Part shown: piece by piece, positions 54,061-64,000 of the stretch
Position numbering within the stretch: the stretch's first letter is position 1
Layout: every line of letters starts with the position of its first letter
Assembly (NCBI RefSeq): GCF_000143415.4
Contig: NW_003314293.1
Coordinates: forward strand, 1,680,457 to 1,744,456
Origin: Selaginella moellendorffii
Lineage: Eukaryota > Streptophyta > Lycopodiopsida > Selaginellales > Selaginellaceae
Direction of reading: 5' to 3'
DNA length: 64,000 nt
Notes under the pieces: model-generated
Seen by the model: the letters and a program-made list of their open reading frames with translations, nothing else
Database searches by the model: none
Told to the model about the DNA's origin: nothing
Position numbers and translations under genes: made by a program

Positions 54061-54177
54061 TTAAGTTTACGCTACAGAGATTCGAACCCTGGAAATAATT
54101 GGGTTAAATAATTTTCCGGTTAAGCTTTTAACTTGTACTTAACAGTTAAGTTTATGCTAGTGAGATTCGAACCCTGG
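54061..54177 (+). repeat. Direct repeat with tRNA T-arm-like core
   Basis: Copies at 54061-54092 and 54146-54177 (offset 85) read TTAAGTTTAC/TGCTA, then GAGATTCGAACCCTGG. The core GATTCGAACCCTGG is the reverse complement of a tRNA T-arm (CCAGGGTTCGAATC). No cloverleaf is complete, so they may derive from a tRNA-related SINE. Confidence 0.6.
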
Positions 54178-54540
54178 CCGGATGGGCTGGAAGGAATCGA
54201 ACCCGCGACGTTTGACTAGTTCTTCTACGTGTAAGCTATTTTGCCCCTTCTATTTTTTCTGTGCGCGTAAGAACGCGGTTTCACGGGCCATCGCCAGGGA
54301 CGACTGTGGAGGGCGTGCGCAGCGATCTATCATCACCTCCGGCAGCTCGATCTACGATTTCCAGGGTAGCCGCCGCTTTGCGCGTCGATTTCTAAGCTCA
54401 GGTGAGATCTTCCAGATCTACAAACCCTTGCTCGGTAGAATCTTAGCTCTTTGTGCTTGGCCGCAAGTGCATTCCATTCTAGTGCCGGTTTTCTTGAGAT
54501 TCTCTTCGCAGAGGGCTAAAAATCTGGTGGTGTCTTGCAG

Positions 54541-55629
54541 TGTGGAATTTGGAAGCCGGGCACACTGGCGACCTTCTGGAACTTGCCGGACGAGCCGGTA
54601 GATCACAAGGCGGTGGATTGGAAATGGCGAGGCACTCCCTCGCTCCAATCGCTCCAGGCTTTCAAGCAGCACCACCAGGCGCAGCTACCAGTCCTGGGCA
54701 AGCAAAAGTTTGACCCCAAGCCGCGGATCACTGTCAACGAGGTGAAGAAAGTGGCCAGCGATCTCAAGCGCGGTGGTGGTGTCGGACTCGGGAATCCAAA
54801 GCAGTCGTTCCTCGAGCAGAAGCAAGCGAATCTAGAGAAGCAGCAGGGATCCTCGGGGCTTGACAAGCGTTTCAAGACGCTTCCACCGTCGGAGATGCTA
54901 CCACGGAATGAAACGCTTGGTGGCTATATCTTTGTTTGCAACAATGATACCATGCAAGAGGACCTCAAGCGCCAGCTCTTTGGTAAGTCCTCTCTCGTTA
55001 TTTCTCTGTCTTTCTTCGTAGCTATGACTGAAAGCTTGTTTTTTTTTCTTTTGCGCTTTCAGGCTTGCCTCAAAGGTACCGTGACTCTGTTCGTGCTATC
55101 CAGCCGGGCCTGCCTTTGTTTCTTTACAACTATACTACGCACCAGCTTCACGGGGTGTACGAGGTAAAGCTACCTCTCTCGCAGGATTTGTGACACTCAT
55201 GTTGATGGCGAGTCCAAACTTTTGCGTGACTCTACAGGCTGCGAGTTTTGGGGGCTCAAACATAGATCCTACTGCGTGGGAAGACAAGAAGTGTCGTGGA
55301 GAATCTCGGTTCCCTGCACAGGTTTGTCTTCACTTCTTTCTCATTTGCTTCTCGAGCGTGTGTGAGGATCCGGGCTTAACTTTCTCTCGCTTTGTCCTCT
55401 CCAGGTTCGCATAAGAGTTAGAATGAACTACAAGCCTCTGGAGGAGGATGCTTTCCGCCCCGTGCTCCATCACTACGACGGTCCCAAGTTTCGTCTCCAA
55501 TTGTCCGTCCCAGAGGTGTGCTGTCCTCTCTCGGCTCTTGATTTTGTTTCTCATCCCTTTGGTTTGTTCTTTCGTCGGTTGCAGACGTTGATGCTGCTAG
55601 ATCTCTTCTCAGACAAAGGCTCGGCTTGA
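54541..55629 (+). CDS. DCD-domain protein (N-rich protein/B2 type); 5' end undetermined
   Basis: Exons 54541-54982, 55063-55163, 55238-55321, 55405-55515 and 55585-55629 join in frame. The DCD domain is complete: LPPSEMLPRNETLGGYIFVC, NNDTMQEDLKRQLFGLPQRY, VRAIQPGLPLFLYNYTTHQL, HGVYEAASFGGSNIDPTAWE, FRPVLHHYDGPKFRLQLSVP, LMLLDLFSDK. DCD proteins act in stress and programmed cell death signalling (N-rich protein in soybean and Arabidopsis). The frame upstream of the domain is open back to an acceptor-like TTGCAG at 54535-54540 and reads WKPGTLATFWNLPDEPVDHK, but has no ATG before 54895. Either a first coding exon lies further upstream, or translation starts at 54895 (MLPRNETLGG), which still includes the whole DCD domain. 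Confidence 0.87.
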
Positions 55630-56122
55630 TCATATATGTCTACGCTACTTATTCGCTACTAGATAAAACAGAACCAAGGCACCGGTTGCTAAAAGTATGC
55701 GAGGAAGCCATGGGAAAAAGCTTGTTTTTTTGCCCTCACTCTTGATGGCCAAGACGAAGAAGCGCTACACGGATGGTGTAAGATATTTGCTAAGTGTGTA
55801 TAAACAAAACAAATGGTAAATAAAAGCGCTCGTTTTATGGAATCGATGACATCGCCATCGCCATCTCTCTGCGTTAGTTGTGGTGTTGCGCAAAGATTTG
55901 GTTTTGTGGAAGAGCTTTTCTCGAAGATCGTTTGCTTCCGTGGTGCTGATGCTTTTTTTTTTTTTTCAATCAGAAATGGGGCCCCGTGCAGCATTGCGAG
56001 GGCAGGTGTTGGATTTGGATTGTAATGTGGCGTGCCAAAGGCGGTGCCACATTCACTTCCAACTGTTTAAAAGATTTTATTTCGCGTTCCGCGGATCACG
56101 GAAGAACGACTAAAGTGTTAAT

Positions 56123-56194
56123 GGGCATCTGGTCTAGTGGTATGATTCTCGCTTAGGGTGCGAGAGGTCCCGAGTTCAATTCTCGGAATGCCCC
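56123..56194 (+). tRNA. tRNA-Pro (AGG), second copy
   Basis: 72 nt, identical to the gene at 16100-16171 except C for T at position 7, which replaces a T-A pair by C-A at the base of the acceptor stem (GGGCATC/AATGCCC). Anticodon loop TTAGGGT, discriminator C. The single mismatch next to the D-arm junction is probably tolerated. Confidence 0.88.
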
Positions 56195-56199
56195 ATTCG

Positions 56200-58430
56200 T
56201 TTAGAATAAATTTCATCGTGTTTTAGAAGATCGAGCAGTGGTTGCAAGCATAAACTGTTTATGTTTGTCACCATAAAATTCCCTCCTGACACATAAAGTT
56301 CTAGAATGGAACGGTTCCTTCTATAGGTTGATGCCGTGTTTGATTTCTCCAAACTTTTCTGAAGCAGAGAAGCTAGGGAGAAGCTACCACAATCTGGAGC
56401 GACATGGAGAAGCTACGAGAGCGAAGCTCAACCGCAACAACACAGCTTGCAGCATGTCTCATCAATTGCATCGAGGTGGCAGCAAAGTCATTGTTATCAC
56501 CATAAAAACTTCACAAAAGCACCGACGTTTTCCATGCTGCCCAAGCGTGTTCGAATAGAAAGTCGAGAAATGAGCTCGACGCACACTAAGAGGTAATCTT
56601 CACAGCAACACCCGCCCACCCGCCCAATCTGCCAACAGATCAGGTCAAAGACAAAGAGCGCACAATCTTTTGATGCCTGGCATACACTCGCCTGCAACTC
56701 TCCTTCCCCGAACTCCGCTTCATAACCTCCTTGCTTGGGACTTTCTCGACCGAAACGGCTGGAAGCACTTCCTCCGATGCCTAACAGAACCATTCTCAGC
56801 GTAAGCGCTTGACTGCAAGACTGATCTCCGTCACACCAACTCCAGTCATCATTGACACCAGCCAGTCATCGCCTCAATACAAAATCGGAAAGGTCCAATG
56901 CCCCACCGGGCGCCGCAGTGACCATAACATCTCTCTCTCTCTCCCTCTCTTTACAAGAAACATCCGTAAGTGTAACTGTTGACCTATAGAATTTCCCATC
57001 ACGAGAAGAGTTGGCCTCGGAAAGCCCCAGTCCATCGCCCAATCCGTGAGCGTGAGGCATGGTACCTTTGGATGCTCTCCGCTCCTGGATGTTAGTGATG
57101 GACAAGGCAAAATATATCTTGCCCGGTCAATCTAGAAAGTTTAAACCTACTTTGTGATGGTATTCCGCGGACGAAGACATCTCAGACTTGCACTGCCAAA
57201 ATCATCAAAGATACTCCATGTAAACATTCAGCATTGCTCCATGTAAACATTCAGGTAAAAGGATGGCTAGGTGGCTCCCGAAAAAGAAATAATAGGCAAC
57301 CTGTCATCGATGGCTATAACCCGGAGCCCTCGTTCCAGAGGTGATGGGATGATACAAACGTTCCTGTTTGATTGGCACATGGTACATTTCAATAGCGACG
57401 TACCAAAACCTTTGGAACATTGATGGGAAGTTTTGCTATATCTTGGTCTGCAAGGTAAGCATCAAAAACATTACAGCACGGACCTAGAAAGCTTACAAAC
57501 TTGGAAAACCTTACAAGTTACAGCAAGCGGGTAGAAAACCCGAAGCTTCGATTTGCAGAGCCACATCACTGCGTGCTCAATGCAAACCATCACAGCTTCG
57601 GTATGAGGTATCAGCGACTGCTGATCTGGCCTCCTAGAACTGGAGAGTCGTTAATTCCCCTGAGCAGCTATGGTGCCACAACGAGTGCCACGACATCATG
57701 GCTGGGTCAAAGTCCAACAACTCCTGGAGCCATAGTGGACGAATTCCACTCACGGTAGGCTTGAAGAATGGCGTTCATCGATGATGCACTCGCCTTATTA
57801 CGCCAATGTGCTCAGCTCGGACGGAGATGGCCAACGTATGGTAAGGTCTCTTTTGGGATCCGGCAACTGCCAGCCGAGTTTTCGGCAAGATCATGGCGGC
57901 AGGAGGCGATTGTCACTCGCAGCAGTTTTCTTCCAGAGATTGAGCGTCCACTGATGTCAACTATAGCTTCGTCTTCGGGGTAAGAGCCGGATCATAGAAA
58001 AAAGAAAAAAACGAAACGAAACAAAGATTGATGTCTCATCCTCGAGGACTTTTATCTTCTACTGGGGCCAGAGTTCTTCATTGTGAACATTTAATCTCAC
58101 GTCAGAGGGCGCACATCCCTTGTTTGCAACGATCCCATAAACTGGCCCTCACTCTCTGGCTCTGGATTGGAGACCACTGTGTCTGTGATTTTCCCTCTCT
58201 ACCATGAAGTTATTTTCGGACTTGGTGTAGAGAAGCCTGTCGTGAAACTCTGCTCTGCGAACACCATAAGCAAAGGACAGAAAACACAAAGAGTGATCTA
58301 AGCGATGAGATCCCCGAGCCAATGGTGGCGATCGACAAGCATTTGCCCGCAAATAAAACCTTCTTAAATGCGTGTTCTCGTCTTACCGAGCAAAAAAGAA
58401 AGAAAAGACAAGATGCAACTCCTTGTAGTA
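56200..58430. other. Unresolved region, possible spliced gene on minus strand
   Basis: Minus-strand frames of moderate length occur: VSVEKVPSKEVMKRSSGKES then CRRVYARHQKIVRSLSLT near 56640-56765, MSITNIQERRASKGTMPHAH from 57105, and DISGRSISGRKLLRVTIASC near 57900. None matches a family I know, and no convincing chain of exons could be made. A direct repeat of CTCCATGTAAACATTCAG lies at about 57215-57254. Confidence 0.3.
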
Positions 58431-58433
58431 ACC

Positions 58434-59242
58434 TCAAACGTCCCTGGAAACGTCCCTGGAGTAGATCAATGCAGCAAGCCGCCTGTACATCCGCGGTGTT
58501 TCACTGAACTTGAAATCACATAAATCGTCTTCCACGCCCTCCTCAAACTCAATCTTGTCAACCTCGACATCAGGACGGGGAGCCTCCCTCGGTTTTCGTG
58601 ATGGGGTAACGTACCTTCGCGTAACACTTGAAGAAGGCCGGGCAAGTCTCGGGCAAGTCGTTAGGCGCCGGATGCTGAAGAGACAGCCCATGGTTTTGCA
58701 CCTGCAATCAAACGTGATTAAATTACGAAACCATTGGAAATCTTTTCGAGTTCCAAAATAACTGACTTCGCTTTAGAAGAGAACCTCCCATCCAAGTTCC
58801 AGATCACAATGAGGGAGACAACGCTGATAGGCATGCACCAGTGGTTCCGCCGGTGGCACTGCCATTTGCCTGAGCTCCTCAACTGAAACATCCCAAATTC
58901 TCGAGCTTTAGCTAGATCATCCAAAAACCAATCAAGAACTTACAAGTTGTCGGGCATCCAACATAAAGTGGTAGCTTGGACGCACTTAGCCAGAGCCGGA
59001 CTACTTGGACCCTTATATCCAAGTTCTCCTCAAACGTGAGGAATGCGCATGGTTCCATGAGCCACGCGGGGATGAGATTCCTTGACAGAAACAGTGTCAC
59101 TTTGGCTAGCTTCCTCGCTGGCGAGGCCAAGATTGAAGTCGAGTGGGCAGTTCACTCGTCCCTCGTCATAGGCCTCGAGCAGAAAATCGAGATCCCTGGG
59201 CATCCCAGCAGTGGTGGGGGCACAAGCAGATTGTAGAGCCAT
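58434..59242 (-). CDS. Possible gene with EAR-like motif, structure unresolved
   Basis: From ATG 59242 a frame reads MALQSACAPTTAGMPRDLDF, LLEAYDEGRVNCPLDFNLGL and on to a stop at 59030. LDFNLGL resembles an LxLxL (EAR) repression motif. Further minus-strand exon-like stretches are YHFMLDARQL before a GTAAG donor (58942), an exon after the AG at 58885 (EELRQMAVPPAEPLVHAYQR, CDLELGWEVLF in one frame) and MGCLFSIRRLTTCPRLARPS from 58691 to a stop at 58434. I could not join them in one frame, so this may be a gene with an unusual structure, a pseudogene or two short genes. Confidence 0.3.
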
Positions 59243-59259
59243 CCATGGCCTTCCTTGCC

Positions 59260-61230
59260 CAGGAAAGCATATTCAACTTAAATGTGGTAAGGTACTTATA
59301 GAGTAGTTTTGTTTTGTCAAATATCATTTTTGCATGGAGTTTCCATAATATGAAAGAGAATGTGGAGTTCACATTTTTTATATTAATCTTAAATAATATG
59401 ACAAGTTAACATAGATGAGTAGAACATGCTTGGAATCTACATTTGTTATTTCAAAGGTAGTAGATCAATTTCCAATAGCTTAACTTGTAATTATAGTTAC
59501 TAAAGCAATAAACAAGTTGATTTTTCAAAATGTCTTTAAGTTGGAAACACTCTGACTATTTCACCTTAATAATTGATAATAATCTTTTGGTGCTTACCAA
59601 TAAATAAAAATATAACTTAAAATATTATTTTGTGCTTACTTTAAAATATCTTTGCAAAATATGAAATGTTATAAAGAACTCCAAAAGGAAATCTAGTTTT
59701 TTTTTAGAAGTCCTCAAATCTCAATGCAATTTTAAAGCTCAAAAGTGAATTCAACTACAATTCCTTTCAAAGCATTGCTTTTCTAGGATTAATGTAAGTT
59801 GAAGTTGAGAAATAATGTTATGTTTTTAAATGGTATTGGAAGTGGAGTTGATCTCATTAAATGGATTTAACCAAGCAATACTTATAGGTGTACTTTGACT
59901 ATATATATTGAATTAACAAATAGTCTATAATGACTACCATTGTGTATAACCCTAGGTAAATATGCAATTATTAAGTTATTATGCTAATAATGTTCTCTTA
60001 TGTAAAGTGTAATTTTTGATGGTGATATCTATATGTGATATGAAAGGAGAGGACACATTAGTTCAATTTTTTTTTTTTTGGGAGGGGGGGGGGGAATACT
60101 ACTAAACAAAACATATTAAGTTGGAACAGGATCTTCAATACAATCAACATTTTATAGTTTCATGAATGATGAAATGTAAGTTAATTGACAAGCTATTAAA
60201 ATTGTCTACAATGGTGGTCTAAACAAAGTTTTTAAAGTTTCTGTTAGTGGAGAGAGGAGTTGTCTTTTACATTAGGAGCAAAGTTTATATGAACATGCAA
60301 CAAAAATGCATTTGAGTTAAATACTATGGTAAACACAAATGGTTGTGCAGAAGTTTAAAAATTATAAGCATTTTACTTGTTTTTCCACATTAGGGTACTC
60401 TAATTATTTCTCAAATGAGCAAGTCCTAGTATTGAATTTTTTTATTAATTCTATTTTTTTCATAGATAAGTTCTGAAACAATTATTACCCAAGTGTTAAC
60501 AATAAATCTTACTAAGAGTTATTGAAAATAAAATCTTAAAATCTTACTAAGAATTTGCAATATGGCTATTGAAAATAAATGACTCTAAATGTGTATCTTT
60601 AATTGAATCTTACTTGAATAACTTGGTCATCTCTATCCTATAACAATCCTTTATGCACATTTATATGAAAGGCCAAGTGATAGGAAATAGATTGAACCTT
60701 AAGGATTTTATGACATATTTATTTACTATAACATTGATATGACTTTTTTATCACAAGCTCATAAAAGTGATGGGATCAGTTTTAAATAATCTTGGAACTC
60801 AATTTGTAACAAAACTATTTGGGAACTTTGAAATTATCATAAAGAAGTGATAAGCAAGTAAACTAATGCAATTGATAGATTTGCACCATCCTAAGTACGA
60901 ATATATCACTAAAAAGCAAAAAGGACTAATGCTTCTAAGCAACTAAGAGCCTAAGTACTTCTAAGATGAAAAACAAAAGATTCATAATATTGAATGGGTT
61001 ATATGTTGATTTAGAGTAAAATATGCAATTAAATGATTTTATGCACTTTAGCTCTATGAGTGCATGGAATATGGAAAGGGAATACAGAAATGTGCATATT
61101 AATTAGCCCAAAAACTCTAGCTTATATACAAGAGCAAATGGTCTGGATTGAAACTAATTTGACAATTACCAAAATCCCACTACACTAATATTAATATACG
61201 ACATTGTAGTTGTACACTTGGCCCTCACAT
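59260..61230. other. AT-rich stretch between gene block and retroelement
   Basis: No frame with recognisable homology. A poly-T followed by poly-G tract lies at about 60069-60093. It may contain the LTR of the element to the right and other decayed repeats. Confidence 0.4.
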
Positions 61231-64000
61231 CATCCCCTCCTCTTGGAATAATGGAAGACCATCAGGGTTCTCTTGTAGATGGGCCAGGATCTGGAGGAAC
61301 GTCAAGAGGTGGCATCAATGGATCTGTAAGTAGTATTAATTGTTCTTGATCCCTATGTATGAAGTGTTTCAACTGTTACACATGCACAATCTTTGGAGGA
61401 TCGGTTTGCTAGACGTCATGCCAAACCTCATAAATTTGTGGTCCAACTTGCGGCAATACTCGATACGATCCTTTCCATGGAGCAAGGAGCCTCTTAGATA
61501 AACCATATACTATAAGATAGGGAAAATGGATTAACACTAAGTCATCCATTTTGTACTCCACAGGTGGATGATGATGGGAGTTGTAACACTGTTATTGTCC
61601 CACTTGTACATGGTTTAAGTGTTCGGCAGATTCTGCTCGGACAAGTGGAAAAATGCTCGTCAAATACTGATCCCATGACCTAACATTCGCAATTTGTGGC
61701 AATCGCAAAGGTAAATCCAGCTCCGTTGGTAATATTGGATCATGACCATATAAGAGTTTATATGGTGAAGCACCAATAGAATTTTGTACCTCTGTGATAT
61801 ATGTATACCGAAAAGACGGCAAATAAACATCCCAATCTAAATGCTGAAAGTTCATATACTTCGCAATCATCCCTTTGAATGTTTGAACGAGCCGTTCCAC
61901 CAAACCGTTTGATTGTGAATGATAAGCACTCATGAAAGTATGGCATATCCCCAATTGAGACGTCAAAACATGAAATGCCTCAACCATAAATGCGGGACTA
62001 TTATCTGAAAGAATATGCTCTAGACAAGAATGCTAAAACACCACTTGATTAAGGAGGAAGTATCCAACAGCAGTTGCAAAGGTGCTAGCAAAAGCAACAA
62101 TTTCCACATAATGAGTCAAATAGTCAGAAGCAATAATAACATACTTATTGTTAATAGTCAATCATGGAAAAGGTCCCATAAAATCAAATGCCACCAACTC
62201 AAATGGACAGAAAATTACAATTGATTTCAACCATCCTTCTGCGGTACGAAGAAGAGTATTACGAGTTTGGCATTAAACGTAGTTATGCATATATTGGATA
62301 ACATCACGTTTCATCTCCGGCAAATAGAAGCTTCTAGGTCATACAACGATGTCCCATATGCCTGCCTAGAACAGGAGAATCATGGTAGGCATGGAGAAAC
62401 CGTAGAATAAAGACAAAAGGCACCACCAGCCATAAAGGATCATCAGGATCTGTTCCCACAAAATAAATAAGGTTGTCTTTAAGGCGATATTGAGAATGTA
62501 AATGCCAGAATGGCAAATCATCAGCAAGTGATGCAGGATTTTTAAACCCATCTCGAAGCCTTCTAATCCACAGCTCAATCTTTTGAGCCTCACAAACCTC
62601 CTCAAGAGAAGGTAGATCTTGCTCTGCATCTTGTTGACATTGAACATCAAGTATAATAACCATTAACGGCATAAAATTCTCGTCTAGAAAATCCATAAAT
62701 GCTAGAACAACAAACTCATCAGAAACATGAAAAAAGAGTGGAGAAGGAAGAGAAGCTTGAAAAAGGGCATCAGCATCAGCCATAAAACTCCCAAAGTGAT
62801 GAACATCATCAAAATCATATATTTGAAGCATCAAAGCCCACTAAGTAGTACGATCAACCAAGTTCTTTCACTTCAATAATGAAGTAACAGCAGCATGATC
62901 ACCTTCAAGTAATGTCCAAAAACCATGTAGATATGCATGAAGTTTTTTCGAAACCTAAACTGTTGTTAAACACTTCTTTGTCGTGGAGTAGTTCACCTTC
63001 GCTGGTTGTAACATATGGTTTATATACGCAATAGGATGGTGCTGACTAAGCACACTTGGGCTTTCTTGCATCAACACACCTCCAATACCAATATCAGAAG
63101 CATTCACATGCAAAATAAAAGGTCGAGTGTAGTCAAGATATGCCAAAATTGGAGGAGTCGTCAATAGCTTTTTGAGATCCACAAACGCCCACTCACAATC
63201 TGTATACTAGATAAAAGATGACATTGATGACTTCAGCAATGCTCGCAACGGTGCAATGCGATCAAAAAGACGATCCACAAAACGACCGAGATACTGCATC
63301 TTGTCCAGGAAACACTGCACATCATTCATACACTTTAGAGTAGGGAACTTTAGAATAGCCATAAGTTTGTCAGGATCAATTTGCAAACCCTCATGAAAAA
63401 TATAGTACCCAAGATAAGTTGTGTTTTTAGACCCAAACATACACTTCGACCACTTCAGTTTTAAACCAACGTCCTGCAGCCAATCTAACACTTTACAAAC
63501 ATCACGAATGTGCTCCTCCCACATCCCCTTTGAGTGGATCATTATCAATGAAGTTAACAGTCATCTTTGGCATATCTCGTCTATCATCCACTGGAAAGTT
63601 GCTAAAGCATTGTTCAAACTAAATGGCATCACCAAGAACTTATATAAACCAAACGGTGTACAAAAAGTAGTCTTAAGAATATCTTCTTCAGCCATCAGTA
63701 CTTGCTAGTACTTAGAAGCAAGATATATCTTGGTGAACCAACGACTTCACCCCAAATGATCCAAGAGATCAGTAGTGTGAGGAAGAGGGTACACATCCGG
63801 AATCGTCACTTCGTTTAACAGATGATAATCGATACACAAACAAATACTCCCATCAGGCTTCATCACAAGATGAGGTTCACATGCCCAAGAACTCTACAAC
63901 TTCCGAATAACACCCTTCTCCAACATCTCCTTCATATTTGCATGTAAAATCTTGATCTCTTTGAGTGATCGATGATGAACATGAACCTTGATTGGATGCA
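61230..64000 (-). mobile_element. Decayed Ty3/gypsy retrotransposon pol, running off the right edge
   Basis: Minus-strand pieces occur in polyprotein order from the right edge: reverse transcriptase (EKGVIRKLWSSWACEPHLVM, CIDYHLLNEVTIPDVYPLPH, then TTYLGYYIFHEGLQIDPDKL), RNase H (LTTPPILAYLDYTRPFILHV, NASDIGIGGVLMQ), the linker and integrase zinc finger region (FLHAYHDSPVLGRHMG) and integrase (CHTFMSAYHSQSNGLVERLV, TFKGMIAKYMNFQHLDWDVY, SIGASPYKLLYGHDPILPTE). RT before integrase identifies Ty3/gypsy. The order ends near 61230 with a DDV-like tail. In-frame stops and frame changes interrupt RT and the RNase H/integrase boundary, so it is inactive here. The gag fragment at 1-660 is on the same strand but cannot belong to the same copy. 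Confidence 0.85.

Noticed and set aside
54180-54235. tRNA-like 3' half (GGAATCGAACCCGCGAC) on the minus strand
   Set aside because: The T-stem does not pair and no anticodon arm follows; judged a tRNA-related repeat fragment.
61230-64000. Intact retrotransposon
   Set aside because: Stops and frame changes occur within RT and before integrase, and only one part of the element is inside the window.

Overview
The window looks like nuclear DNA of a land plant, most likely a lycophyte of the Selaginella moellendorffii type (inference). The reasons are: typical plant genes (VND/NST/SMB-type NAC factor, CLE peptide precursor, class III peroxidase, FRO ferric reductase, chloroplast CCS1 and YLMG, CRY-DASH); very compact genes whose introns are almost all 45-70 nt; eukaryotic tRNA genes; and AT-rich stretches with decayed Ty3/gypsy elements.

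Layout. 1-660 is a decayed retrotransposon gag (minus). 900-2670 holds four copies of a small three-exon gene for a secreted six-cysteine peptide, only one intact, followed by interstitial TTTAGGG repeats. 3100-5200 is gene-poor. 5219-5690 is an inverted copy of material also at 29060-29420. 5877-8515 is a decayed FRO ferric reductase, with an intact paralogue at 8843-11362 (both minus). A gene-dense block follows: HSP70-8-like (11690+), CRY-DASH (13664+), tRNA-Pro (16100-), LRR/ubiquitin-like protein (16253+), WDR12 (18032-) and a PPR gene (20110+) that starts 41 bp from WDR12. 22.6-29 kb is AT-rich with retroelement remnants. 29.0-30.75 kb carries PPR fragments around a decayed F-box/kelch-like gene. 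Next come a conserved protein of unknown function (30914-), CCS1 (32461-), NAP1 (34661+), a NAC factor (37930+), YLMG (40186+), a peroxidase (41069-), TIM10 (43052-), a small conserved protein (44211-) and NOM1 (45279-). 47.8-50.1 kb is a partial NOM1 duplicate between two F-box-like relics. Then a PPR-like protein (50377-), a ten-motif CLE precursor (51771-), tandem tRNA-Thr genes, SKP1 (53234+), a DCD-domain gene (54541+) and tRNA-Pro (56123+). 56.2-59.2 kb is unresolved. 59.2-64 kb is AT-rich and ends in a decayed Ty3/gypsy pol (minus).

The genes do not form one pathway. WDR12 and NOM1 both act in nucleolar ribosome assembly and have telo-box-like promoters. CCS1 and YLMG are chloroplast membrane proteins, and CRY-DASH is probably organellar. 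The most notable items are the multi-CLE precursor, the cysteine-rich peptide cluster and the micro-inversion inside the dead FRO copy. Exon boundaries were set by eye from GT/GC-AG sites, reading frame and comparison of paralogues or remembered family sequence.
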